A stretch of DNA of 33,222 nt from Pseudomonadota bacterium (GTDB taxonomy: Bacteria > Pseudomonadota > Gammaproteobacteria > Burkholderiales > Burkholderiaceae_C). Under the pieces are notes generated by a model. It was not told where the DNA came from and made no database searches. It worked only from the letters and a program-made list of their open reading frames with translations. Positions 1-7,494 of the stretch are shown one piece after another (position 1 is the stretch's first letter; every line of letters starts with the position of its first letter). Both the position numbers and the translations under genes were made by a program. The stretch lies in assembly GCA_023442945.1 (NCBI GenBank), contig JAEZWW010000002.1, positions 1 to 33,222 on the forward strand, in the 5' to 3' direction.

Positions 1-36
1 GGGGGCGGGGGGGTGCGCGGGGGGGGGGGGGGGGCC
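1..36. other. Poly-G low-complexity window edge
   Basis: The first 36 bases are almost entirely G, including an uninterrupted run of about 16 G. Nothing else in the window resembles this. It is best read as a low-quality contig end or an assembly artefact, and any reading frame through it should be ignored. Confidence 0.6.
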
Positions 37-146
37 CTCAAATGGGTGGCCCCGTCTCGTCTTCCACCCCTGTGGACGTGCCGAGGAGCGCAGGGTGTGG
101 GGCGGGCAGGGGCAGCGCAGCATGCCCCTGCTTCGTGCTCTGACTT

Positions 147-324
147 ACTGCGGTTGTTTGAGCGGAGCGCTGCCAAGCGCGCAGCGAGTTCCGCAGTGCC
201 GCCCCGCAACCGAGCACCGCAGGTTGCCCCATCGCAAAGCGATGGGGACACGGCCAGTGGGGGCGCCTTCTTTTGCCTTCTTTTCTTGGCGAGACAAGAA
301 AAGAAGGTGCGCCGCCGGGCGCAC
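147..324. repeat. Multi-hairpin dispersed-type element
   Basis: This non-coding stretch contains consecutive perfect inverted repeats. ACTGCGG (147-153) pairs with CCGCAGT (191-197). CCCCATCGC (227-235) pairs with GCGATGGGG (239-247) over a 3-nt loop. CCTTCTTTTCTTG (276-288) pairs with CAAGAAAAGAAGG (295-307) over a 6-nt loop. GTGCGCC (307-313) pairs with GGCGCAC (318-324). From memory, elements with a TTTTCTTGGCGAGACAAGAAAA core followed by a GCGCC hairpin are scattered between genes in many Burkholderiales and are often mis-called as short Lys/Arg-rich proteins. Open frames across it have no recognisable product. Role unknown; transcription termination or RNA stabilisation are possible. Confidence 0.65.
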
Positions 325-390
325 TTCCCGGCCTCCCAACGTCAATCAGGCAGCGCCACCCGACGAGCGCACAGCGAACGAATTACTACC

Positions 391-439
391 AATTCAATAG
401 CTGACCGCGCATATCCTCGTAGGGCTAGAGGGTGATTTC
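391..439 (+). repeat. ATAGCTG-family dispersed repeat, copy 1
   Basis: The AATAGCTGACCGCGCA box is followed after a short variable segment by GTAGGGCTAGAGGGTGATTT, matching both halves of the family consensus. It lies downstream of the 3' end of the IclR gene in otherwise empty DNA. Confidence 0.75.
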
Positions 440-500
440 ACTTAAAGAAGCATCGTTTGACCATACCAAGCGCCCGCAGCCCGCAGCCGCGCCCCGCCAT

Positions 501-1325
501 CTACTCAACCCACCCCAACGCCCGACTGATCTCCCCCGCTTCCTGCACCACACGCCCCGCAATGCGCCCATCCGGCGCCGGGTCAAAACCCCCCGATGCC
601 CCCAGCGCCGTCAGCACCGCCACCACGTGCCCGTCGTGCTGCAGGATCGGCGCGGCCACGGCGCTGATGCCGGCCGTCAGCAGGTCGTGCACCGTCGCGC
701 AGCCTTGCGCACGCACGCGGCGGCGGAGGGCGTCGACCGGTGGCTCGCCGGGCGCTGCCTTGGCCAGCTGCGCGCGCTGGGCGGCACCGGCGGCGGCCCA
801 GTCGGTCTGCGCCTGCTGGTCGATGGCCTCGCCGCTCAGCCAGCCCAAAAACGCCTGGCCGGTGGCCGACCACAGCAGGGGCAGGACCGATCCGGCGCGC
901 ACGTTCACCACCACCGGCAGCGGCGGCTCTTCGATGCGCAGGATGGTCGGGCCGCGGTTGCCCATCACGGCGATGAAGCAGGTCACGCCCAGCTCGGCCT
1001 GCAGGCGCAGCAAGGCCGGCTCACCCGCGCGGATGGGGTCGCACTGGCGCAGCGCGGCCAGGCCGATGTGGATGGCTTCCGGCCCCAGCACGTAGCGCTG
1101 GCTGGTCATGTCCTGCACCACCAGGCCTTCTTCGACCATGCTGGCCAGGTAGCGGTGGACCTTGGCCGTGCTTTCTTCCACCGCCTGCGCCAGCGCCGTC
1201 AGGCTGGCGGCGCCGCCCAGGCGCGCCAGGGCCTTGAGGATGGCCATGCCGGTTTCGGCCGACTGGACGCGGCGGCGGCGGGCGGAGGGTTCAGCAGCAG
1301 CGGGGGCAGGGGCGGCGGTCGTCAT
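501..1325 (-). CDS. IclR-family transcriptional regulator
   Basis: This 274-aa protein fits the IclR family: an N-terminal winged helix (roughly residues 20-80, with VQSAETGMAILKALARLGGA and TAKVHRYLASMVEEGLV) and a C-terminal effector-binding GAF-like domain (about 100-265, ending in a DPAPDGRIAGRVVQEAGEIS segment). The start is the ATG read from 1325; the same frame stays open far upstream, but that extension runs antisense through the Bug gene. It is transcribed divergently from the Bug receptor gene, with 90 bp between the starts, so it probably controls that gene and itself in response to a small organic acid. The ligand cannot be inferred. Family assignment is firm. Confidence 0.9.
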   Translation of the reverse strand: MTTAAPAPAAAEPSARRRRVQSAETGMAILKALARLGGAASLTALAQAVEESTAKVHRYLASMVEEGLVVQDMTSQRYVLGPEAIHIGLAALRQCDPIRAGEPALLRLQAELGVTCFIAVMGNRGPTILRIEEPPLPVVVNVRAGSVLPLLWSATGQAFLGWLSGEAIDQQAQTDWAAAGAAQRAQLAKAAPGEPPVDALRRRVRAQGCATVHDLLTAGISAVAAPILQHDGHVVAVLTALGASGGFDPAPDGRIAGRVVQEAGEISRALGWVE

Positions 1326-1368
1326 GGCGAAAAAGTGGGCGTCGAATGGGTGGAAATCCGGAGAGAGT

Positions 1369-1396
1369 ATTGCGCAATGGGAAGTACGATTACGCA
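1369..1396. promoter_or_regulatory. Candidate IclR operator in divergent intergenic region
   Basis: The 90-bp gap between the divergent IclR and Bug genes holds a perfect 10-bp palindrome, ATTGCGCAAT (1369-1378). It also holds an 8-bp imperfect dyad, TGCGCAAT (1371-1378) with ATTACGCA (1389-1396), one mismatch, 10-nt spacer. The position, just ahead of the Bug ATG at 1416, suits an IclR-type regulator. Binding is inferred. Confidence 0.5.
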
Positions 1397-1415
1397 CCTT
1401 ATCTCGATCAAGACC

Positions 1416-2387
1416 ATGAAACCCTTTGTGTCTGCCCTGTTCCTGGGCCTGTCGCTCACCGTGGCCAGCGGCGCCGGGCTCGCCCAGTCCTACCCCACCA
1501 AACCGATCCGCTGGCTGGTGCCGTACCCGGCGGGCGGCGGGTCCGACTTCCTGGCGCGCACCATCAGCCAGAGCCTGGCGACCCAGATCGGCCAGCCGAT
1601 CCTGGTGGACAACAAGCCCGGCGCCAACACGGCGATCGCGGCCGCCGAGGTGGCGCGTTCGGCGCCCGACGGCTACACCGTCATGTCGGCCGACAACGGC
1701 ACCGTGGTGTTCAACTCGGCGCTGTACAGCAAGCTGAGCTACAACCCCGAAAAAGATCTGACGCCGATCACGCTGATGGGGCGCTTTCCGATGATTCTGG
1801 TGGTCGGCCCGCAGGTCGACGCCAAGGACGCCAAGGACTTCCTGGCCAAGGCCAAAGCCCAGCCGGGCAAGATCAGCTATGGCTCGGCCGGCGCGGGCAG
1901 CCCGCACCACCTGGCCATGGAAATGCTGAAAAGCCGCCTGGGCCTGCACCTGGTGCACATCCCCTACCGCGGCGCCGCGCCCGCGCTGGGTGACCTGGTG
2001 GGCGGGCAAATCCCCGCGATGATGGTCGACATGGCCGCCGGCGCCGGCTTCATCAAGTCGGGCAAGATCCGCCCGCTGGCCGTCGCCAACGACAAGCGCC
2101 TGGCGCAACTGCCCGACGTGCCCACGTTTGCCGAGTTGGGCATCCAGGGCGTGGAAGCCGCCGCCCAGGTCGGCCTGGTCGGCCCCGCCAATTTGCCCGC
2201 CGACGTGAAGGCCACGCTGCAAAAGCAGGTGTCGGCCGTCATCCAGCAGCCGGCGATCAAGCAGAAGCTGATCGAATTTGGCATCGAGCCGGTGGGCAGC
2301 AGCTCGGCCGATTACGCCGCGCTGATCAAGTCCGAAAACGCGCGCTGGCACAAGCTGATCAAGGACTTGAAGATCACGCTGGATTGA
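1416..2387 (+). CDS. Bug/TctC-family tripartite tricarboxylate transporter receptor
   Basis: This 323-aa periplasmic solute-binding protein starts with a Sec signal peptide (MKPFVSALFLGLSLTVASG, cleavage near GLAQ). The mature part opens with the family hallmark YPTKPIRWLVPYPAGGGSD, then DNKPGANTAIAAAEVARSAPDGYT and later HIPYRGAAPALGDLVGGQI. These bind carboxylates or related small acids. The frame is open upstream to 432, but that part is antisense to IclR and lacks a start signal; the ATG at 1416 begins the signal peptide. No TctA/TctB membrane subunits lie nearby, so this is an orphan receptor, as is common in Burkholderiales. A terminator follows at 2442-2471. Confidence 0.92.
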   Translation: MKPFVSALFLGLSLTVASGAGLAQSYPTKPIRWLVPYPAGGGSDFLARTISQSLATQIGQPILVDNKPGANTAIAAAEVARSAPDGYTVMSADNGTVVFNSALYSKLSYNPEKDLTPITLMGRFPMILVVGPQVDAKDAKDFLAKAKAQPGKISYGSAGAGSPHHLAMEMLKSRLGLHLVHIPYRGAAPALGDLVGGQIPAMMVDMAAGAGFIKSGKIRPLAVANDKRLAQLPDVPTFAELGIQGVEAAAQVGLVGPANLPADVKATLQKQVSAVIQQPAIKQKLIEFGIEPVGSSSADYAALIKSENARWHKLIKDLKITLD

Positions 2388-2441
2388 TCTGAAAGCCACT
2401 CGCCGCTGGGCACGCCAACGTGTCCGCGGCTGAGGTCACTG

Positions 2442-2471
2442 AACGGCGCCCCCACAAGGGCGCCGTTTTCG
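2442..2471 (+). terminator. Rho-independent terminator after Bug gene
   Basis: A perfect 10-bp stem, AACGGCGCCC (2442-2451) with GGGCGCCGTT (2458-2467), has a 6-nt loop and is followed by TTTTCGTT. It sits 54 bp after the Bug stop codon and between convergent genes. Confidence 0.8.
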
Positions 2472-2490
2472 TTGGGGGTCGCGTCGCGCG

Positions 2491-2993
2491 TCACAAGCGC
2501 CCAAGCGTCAGCGCAGCCACATACATCCCCAAACCAAAGACCAAGTGCGTCGCCACACTGATCGCCCGGCTGCGCCAGGGCTGCGCCAGGGCTGCGGCGT
2601 CCTGGCGGCGGCCACGCCGGCGCCCAATGCGGGTTGCATCAACAGCCATGGCATCAGCACGGTGACCAGACCAAACACCAAGGCCGGTGCCAGCGTGGGC
2701 GTCGTCGTCCACTGCGCGCCGATGATTCTCCCGAAGACGACGGCAAAGACCACTCCGGTCAGGTAATGCCGGCCCCAACCCATGGCGCTTTCGCCTGGGA
2801 CACGGGTGGCGGCCTGGATGGGGCGGTGGAACCACACGCCGTGGCGCCAGTGCCCGCACCAGCGCCCCAGCAGGGCGTAGTTCAGCGTCGGCACGCCCAG
2901 GTGCCGCAGCAGCGCCGACCACAGGTCCATGAACAGCGTGGCGCCGATGCCAATGGCGCACCAGCGCACCACGTCACTTGAAATTGCTTGCAT
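2491..2993 (-). pseudogene. DUF2938 membrane protein, frameshifted by an 11-bp tandem duplication
   Basis: The N-terminal part (ATG read from 2993) matches DUF2938 proteins: a hydrophobic N-terminus with TLFMDLWSALLRHLGVPTLN, then GWGRHYLTGVVFAVVFG and MPWLLMQPALGAGVAAARTP. The native frame then runs into a foreign Trp/Arg-rich tail and stops at 2508. The expected family C-terminus (THLVFGLGMYVAALTLGRL, stop at 2491) is present in another frame. The cause is visible: GCTGCGCCAGG occurs twice in tandem (2569-2579 and 2580-2590). Removing one 11-bp unit restores a continuous 163-codon gene reading QPWRSRAISVATHLVFG. The function of DUF2938 is unknown; it is a small integral membrane family. It is divergent from, and probably controlled by, the adjacent MerR-type gene. 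Confidence 0.85.
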
Positions 2994-3035
2994 GTCATTT
3001 TTCCTTTCGCTTTACACGCCAAGTCGACGGCGGTT

Positions 3036-3066
3036 ACTGTAGAAGTTCAAGTGGACTTGAACGCAA
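3036..3066 (-). promoter_or_regulatory. MerR-type promoter and operator for the DUF2938 gene
   Basis: On the minus strand, TTGCGT (3066-3061) and TACAGT (3041-3036) are separated by exactly 19 bp. The spacer region carries the dyad GTTCAAGT-GG-ACTTGAAC (plus strand 3045-3062, perfect 8-bp arms). An over-long 19-bp spacer with a central dyad is the hallmark of promoters that MerR-family activators untwist. The site lies between the divergent DUF2938 and MerR-type genes, so the regulator most likely activates DUF2938 and may repress itself. Site geometry is seen; regulation is inferred. Confidence 0.75.
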
Positions 3067-3076
3067 GGGGGTGGCG

Positions 3077-3553
3077 ATGCTGGATATTGGTGAAGTGGCC
3101 AAGCGCTCCGGGCTACCGGCGTCGACGCTGCGCTACTACGAAGAAAAGGGCCTGATCCGCTCCATCGGGCGGCAGGCGCAAAAGCGGGTGTTTGACCGCC
3201 AAATGCTGGAAGTGCTGGCCGTGATCGCCTTGGGGCGGGCGGCCGGGTTTTCGCTGGACGAGATCGGCACCATGGTGCACGCTGGCACCAGGCCGCGCAT
3301 CGACCGCACCAAGCTGCTGGCCAAGGCGGACCAGGTGGAGCAATCGATCCGGCGGCTGAAGGCGGTGCGTGACGGCCTGCGTCATGCCGCCGTCTGCCCC
3401 GAAAAGCATCACCTGGATTGCCCGGTCTTTCAGCGCCTGATGCGTTCGGCGACCGCGGGCGATATTCAGCCGCTGGCGATGGCGGCCAGCAAAGTGCGCA
3501 AAGCGGGGACGTCGATGGTCGCCACGCGATCTATGAACAAAGGCGCGCAATGA
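3077..3553 (+). CDS. MerR-family transcriptional regulator
   Basis: This 158-aa protein opens with a MerR winged-helix domain (MLDIGEVAKRSGLPASTLRY, then YEEKGLI, residues 1-27) and continues with the family's long dimerisation helix (about 78-106). Its C-terminal part holds C107, H111, H112 and C115 in CPEKHHLDCPVFQR, a possible metal- or thiol-sensing site; this exact spacing is not the mercury, copper or SoxR signature. The ATG at 3077 is preferred; a GTG at 3071 in the same frame is possible. Its stop overlaps the GrpB-family start as ATGA, so the two are translationally coupled. The inducer is unknown. Confidence 0.88.
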   Translation: MLDIGEVAKRSGLPASTLRYYEEKGLIRSIGRQAQKRVFDRQMLEVLAVIALGRAAGFSLDEIGTMVHAGTRPRIDRTKLLAKADQVEQSIRRLKAVRDGLRHAAVCPEKHHLDCPVFQRLMRSATAGDIQPLAMAASKVRKAGTSMVATRSMNKGAQ

Positions 3554-4173
3554 GCAGCAAGACCCAACAACTGATGGGTGTGGATGCGCCCCTGATCGCG
3601 GTGTTTGAAGAGGGTGATCCCCAAGAGAGCCCGTGGGTAGACGGCGCACCGGTGTTGGAACGCATCGAGGTGCAGGCGCATGCCCCGACCTGGGCAGCGC
3701 AGTTCCTGGCGCTTAAGCAGGACCTGCAGGCTGCGCTGACGGGCAAGGCGGTGGCCATTGAGCATGTCGGCTCCACCGCCGTGCCTGACCTGCTCGCCAA
3801 GCCGGTGATCGACATCGACCTGATCGTGGCTGACCCGGACGATGAGGGCGCTTACGTGCCTGAGCTGGCAAGCCTGGGCTACCGGCTCACGGTGCGGGAG
3901 CGGTCCTGGTACCAGCACCGCATGCTGCGGCTCGATGCGCCGCGGGCGAATCTGCATGTGTTTGGGCCCGCGTGCCCTGAGCATGTGCGTCACCTGCTGT
4001 TTAGAGACTGGCTGCGTGCGCATCCGCAAGACCGCCTGCACTACGCCGACGCCAAGGCGCAAGCCAAAACGGACGCCGACACAGCGCCAACCTACAACCA
4101 GCGCAAGCAGGCCGTCGTCCGCGCCATCTACGCCAAGATTTTTGAGAGCCTTGGCTTGGTGGGAGCAGCTTAG
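3550..4173 (+). CDS. GrpB family (UPF0157) protein
   Basis: This 207-aa protein carries the GrpB/UPF0157 signature EHVGSTAVPDLLAKPVIDID (about residues 74-93), the nucleotidyltransferase-like fold region with DIDLIV, and the later NLHVFGP and LLFRDWLRAHP segments. The biochemical role of the family is not established; structural relatives are nucleotidyltransferases. The ATG overlaps the stop codon of the MerR-type gene by 4 bp, so the genes are cotranscribed. It converges on the ABC-F gene with only 15 bp between stop codons. Confidence 0.9.
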   Translation: MSSKTQQLMGVDAPLIAVFEEGDPQESPWVDGAPVLERIEVQAHAPTWAAQFLALKQDLQAALTGKAVAIEHVGSTAVPDLLAKPVIDIDLIVADPDDEGAYVPELASLGYRLTVRERSWYQHRMLRLDAPRANLHVFGPACPEHVRHLLFRDWLRAHPQDRLHYADAKAQAKTDADTAPTYNQRKQAVVRAIYAKIFESLGLVGAA

Positions 4174-4188
4174 CCCGTGGGCGCTCCA

Positions 4189-5841
4189 TCACGGTGACTG
4201 TGGGGCGTATAGCGCATCTGCTGACCGCAGCTCCCAGCCGTCGTCGCTCGCCACCAGCAAATCGGTCAGGTCCAGCGCTTGCAGAAACGCGGTGTCGTGC
4301 GACACCACGAGCAACGCGCCCTGGTAGCGGGTCAGCAGCTGTTCCAGTGCCTGCAAGGAAGGCAGATCGAGGTGGTTGCTGGGCTCGTCCAGCAGCAGCA
4401 ATTGCGGCGGTGTATCGGCGTACAGCACGCAGGCCAGCGCTGCCTTCAAATGCTCACCGCCGCTGAGCGTGCCACTGGGCGCCACCACCTGCTCGGCGTC
4501 CAGGCCCAACTGCGCCAAGCGCATGCGCAGCTCGCCTTCGCTCAGGCTGCGGTTGACGGCCTGCAGCTGTTGCAGCGCGGAGGTCTGCCCGTCCAGACTG
4601 TCCAGCGCCTGATCCAGGTAGGCGATTTGCGGTGTCACTTTGCACACGCCGCTCACCGGCGGTAAGCGTCCGGCGATCATCTTCAGCAGGGTGGATTTGC
4701 CGCAGCCATTGGGGCCCAGCAAGCCCACGCGTTGCTGTCCCGTGATCTGCAGGTCAATGGGCCCGGCGCTGGTGTGCACCCAAGGCAGTTGCACCTGGTC
4801 CAACACGGCCACCACCCGCTGGGCAATGCCGGTGCTGGTGGGCGCGTGCAGGTGGATGTGGGCGTCCTCGGCCACCTGCGCAGCGGCGTCGCGCACGCGT
4901 TGCGAATGTGCTGCCTGCGCGTCGGCCTGTTGCCGGTGCAACTTGCCTATGGACTGGTCACTGCGTTCCTTTTGCCGATCGAGCAGGATCTTGGCCTGGT
5001 TGGCTTGCTTGGCGCCTTTTGCCGCGCGGGTCTGGCGCTTTTCTTGGCGCTCGCGTTGGTCGCGCATGGCCTGCACCGCGCGGCGTCGGTCCTGCTTGGC
5101 ACGGTCCAGGTCGGCCATCGCAGATTGCTGCTCTTGCGCCTTGGCCTGCGCGTAGAACGCGTAGTTGCCGCCGTAGCTGCGCAGGCCCAGGGGCGACAGC
5201 TCCACGATGCGTTCCATGCCCGTGAGCAACTGCCGATCGTGGCTGATGACGAGCAGGCCACCGACCCACTGTTGCAGCCAGTCTGCCAACGCTTGGCGCG
5301 CCGCTTGGTCTAAGTGGTTGCTGGGTTCGTCCAGGATCAAGAAATCCGCCCCCGACAACTGGGCGCCCAGCAGCGCCACGCGCATGGCCTCGCCGCCGCT
5401 CAAGTTGCTGACCAAGGTGCCGGCATCGGCATGCTGCAAGCCTTGGGCGTCCAGCGCGTCGCGAAGGCGCTGCGCCATGTCCCAGGCGTCGCCCACGGTG
5501 TCGAAGTCGGCTGCGCTGGTGCTGCCCGCAGCGATGCGCGCCAGTGCATCCAGTGTGCTACGCACGCCGGCCAGATCGGCCACCGTGGCATCGGCGGTTG
5601 GTGAGGTGTGTTGCGCCAGGTAGTGCACGCGCTGCACCTTGCCCGAGCGGACCACCTGGCCCTGCGAGGGTGCGATCTGCCCCGCAAGCATGCGCGCCAG
5701 CAGGGTTTTGCCACAGCCGTTGCGCCCGACCAGCGCGGTGCGGCGCAGGTCAAAGCGTTCGGTCAAATCAGAGAAAAGAGTGTTGCCGTTGGGCAGGACG
5801 CAGGACACGCCCTCCAGCGCGAGGTAAGAAGAAGTCGCCAT
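4189..5841 (-). CDS. ABC-F family ATPase
   Basis: This 550-aa soluble protein has two ATPase domains and no membrane segments. NBD1 has Walker A GRNGCGKT (residues 39-46), signature LSGGEAMR and Walker B LILDEPSNHLD. A charged, Lys/Arg/Gln-rich linker follows (about 240-330). NBD2 has GPNGCGKST, LSGGEHLK and LLLLDEPSNHLD. DEPSNHLD motifs and the linker mark the ABC-F group, which acts on ribosomes (translation factors or antibiotic target protection) rather than in transport. A specific subfamily (Uup, YheS, YbiT) cannot be assigned confidently. I chose the ATG read from 5841; an in-frame ATG at 5853 has a distant purine-rich box. A perfect dyad lies upstream at 5902-5918. Confidence 0.9.
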   Translation of the reverse strand: MATSSYLALEGVSCVLPNGNTLFSDLTERFDLRRTALVGRNGCGKTLLARMLAGQIAPSQGQVVRSGKVQRVHYLAQHTSPTADATVADLAGVRSTLDALARIAAGSTSAADFDTVGDAWDMAQRLRDALDAQGLQHADAGTLVSNLSGGEAMRVALLGAQLSGADFLILDEPSNHLDQAARQALADWLQQWVGGLLVISHDRQLLTGMERIVELSPLGLRSYGGNYAFYAQAKAQEQQSAMADLDRAKQDRRRAVQAMRDQRERQEKRQTRAAKGAKQANQAKILLDRQKERSDQSIGKLHRQQADAQAAHSQRVRDAAAQVAEDAHIHLHAPTSTGIAQRVVAVLDQVQLPWVHTSAGPIDLQITGQQRVGLLGPNGCGKSTLLKMIAGRLPPVSGVCKVTPQIAYLDQALDSLDGQTSALQQLQAVNRSLSEGELRMRLAQLGLDAEQVVAPSGTLSGGEHLKAALACVLYADTPPQLLLLDEPSNHLDLPSLQALEQLLTRYQGALLVVSHDTAFLQALDLTDLLVASDDGWELRSADALYAPQSP

Positions 5842-5901
5842 ACTGAATTCCATCGATGCAAAGAGCTCCCCCGCGAACTTGGGTAGGGGCAGTGGAGATT
5901 T

Positions 5902-5918
5902 GCCGTTGTGACAACGGC
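5902..5918. promoter_or_regulatory. Perfect dyad upstream of the ABC-F gene
   Basis: GCCGTTGT-G-ACAACGGC is an 8-bp perfect inverted repeat around one base, starting 61 bp upstream of the ABC-F start. On the minus strand it includes TTGTCA, which is -35-like, but I see no matching -10. It may be an operator for an unlinked repressor. The rest of 5842-6038 shows nothing else recognisable. Confidence 0.4.
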
Positions 5919-6038
5919 TGCATCAATGGCGCATGGGACGGGTACCTCGGTGGTTTGGAAGAAGCGCGGATTGTAGGCAGCCGTGCTGTGCCGCGCTGGC
6001 GTGCGCACCAAAAACCCATGCGGGGGTGAGCGTGCTTT

Positions 6039-7295
6039 CTAGCTTCGGCCGCTGTCGTACATCCACTCCCGCGACCAAGGCAGGCCCTGCGCCGTTTGCC
6101 CCGCCCGATGGCACAGCACCTGGAACAGCGCGATGTCGTCGTGTTCGAACGCCCATTGGCTGCCGACCAGATACATGCGCCAGATGCGCCAGGTTTTTTC
6201 GTCGACCAGCGTCCGCAGGTGCGCGCTCTTGGCCTCGAAGGCGTCGCTCCAGCAGCGCAGGGTACGGGCGTAGTGGCGGCGCAGGTTTTCGGCGTCGATG
6301 GCTTCCAGGCCGCCTTCCTGCATGGTGGTCAGCACGGTGCCGATGTGGGGCAGCTCGCCGTTGGGGAAGACGTAGCGGTCGATGAACCGGCCGCCGCCGT
6401 GGCGGGTTTCGCCGTTTTGCGCGTCGCTGGAGGTGATGCCGTGGTTCAGCGCCCAGCCGCCGGGCGCCAACAGGTCGTGGATGATGCGGAAGTACGCGGC
6501 CAGGTTCTTCAGTCCCACGTGTTCAAACATGCCGACGCTGCTGATGCGGTCGAAGGTCTCCTTCACGTCGCGGTAGTCCTGCAGGCGGATCTCGATCCGG
6601 TCTTGCAGGCCTGCGGCGCGCACCCGTTCGTTGGCCAGGTCGGCCTGGTTCTGTGACAGCGTGATGCCGACGCAGCGCGCACCGAAACGCTCAGCCGCAC
6701 GGATGACCAGCGCGCCCCAGCCGCAGCCGATGTCCAGCAGGCGCTGGCCGGGCTGCAAGCGCAGCTTGGTCAGGATGTGGTCGATCTTCTTGGTCTGTGC
6801 TTCGGCCAGCGTTTCGTCACCGTGCTCGAAATACGCGCAGGAATAGACCATGGCCGGGTCCAGCCATTCGGCGTAGAAGGCGTTGGACACGTCGTAGTGG
6901 TAGTGAATGGACTCGCGGTCGACCTTCTTGCTGTGGCTGGTGGCGTCGGCCAAGTGGTGGACGATGCGGCGCACCCAGCGTCCGGTGGTGTCCGTCTCAG
7001 CGCCGGCTTCGGCCAGGCGGTGGGCGACGTCCATGATGTCCTGGACCGAGCCGCTGACGTCGATGTGGCCTTCAACGTAGGCCTGGCCCAGGTGGTCGAG
7101 CGAAGGCGACAGCAGCGCGGCGGCGCCGGCGGTGTCGCGCACGTCCAGGATCACACGTGGCTGGTCGAACTCGCCTAGGCGCCAGCTGTCTTTGCCATGC
7201 CAGCGCACCAGCAGCGGCAGGTTCAGCGCGCGCAAGCGCCGAGCCCAGGGGGAGAGGGGGGTGTCGTCGGGGGTGGACGAAAAGGACAATCGCAT
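6039..7295 (-). CDS. cfa: Cyclopropane-fatty-acyl-phospholipid synthase
   Basis: This 418-aa enzyme transfers a methylene group from S-adenosylmethionine to cis double bonds of membrane phospholipid acyl chains. Visible marks are the CFA-specific HYHYDVSNAFYAEWLDPAMV region (131-150) with MVYSCAYF (149-156), the SAM-binding LLDIGCGWG (186-194) followed by ITLSQNQ, and FEHVG and FPNGELPHIG nearer the C-terminus. The start is the ATG read from 7295 (MRLSFSSTPDD); the frame is open upstream, but that part is antisense to dsbD. It is divergent from the DsbD-type gene with 199 bp between starts. I found no convincing promoter hexamers there. Confidence 0.92.
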   Translation of the reverse strand: MRLSFSSTPDDTPLSPWARRLRALNLPLLVRWHGKDSWRLGEFDQPRVILDVRDTAGAAALLSPSLDHLGQAYVEGHIDVSGSVQDIMDVAHRLAEAGAETDTTGRWVRRIVHHLADATSHSKKVDRESIHYHYDVSNAFYAEWLDPAMVYSCAYFEHGDETLAEAQTKKIDHILTKLRLQPGQRLLDIGCGWGALVIRAAERFGARCVGITLSQNQADLANERVRAAGLQDRIEIRLQDYRDVKETFDRISSVGMFEHVGLKNLAAYFRIIHDLLAPGGWALNHGITSSDAQNGETRHGGGRFIDRYVFPNGELPHIGTVLTTMQEGGLEAIDAENLRRHYARTLRCWSDAFEAKSAHLRTLVDEKTWRIWRMYLVGSQWAFEHDDIALFQVLCHRAGQTAQGLPWSREWMYDSGRS

Positions 7296-7494
7296 GGCGG
7301 CCGGGCTCCTGGGGCGAAGCTGGCGGACCGGCAGGGCACCGGTCGCGCAGGGGCATGACACGGGTATGCGTAAAAAGTACCACGTTTGTGCGACAGTTGC
7401 TGCCGGAGCGCGCCATGCCCCCGACGGCGGCGCGCGCGGCGGAACCATTTCGGTGCGCTGTTCTCTTACTTCGTTTGGTCCCTCGGCTGATCCC

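Noticed and set aside
13..435. Open frames through the first 435 bases
   Set aside because: They run through a poly-G artefact and a structured repeat element and match no family.
501..2399. A single minus-strand frame joining IclR to sequence opposite the Bug gene
   Set aside because: Only 501-1325 shows protein homology; the rest is a shadow of the Bug coding strand, and a proper start exists at 1325.
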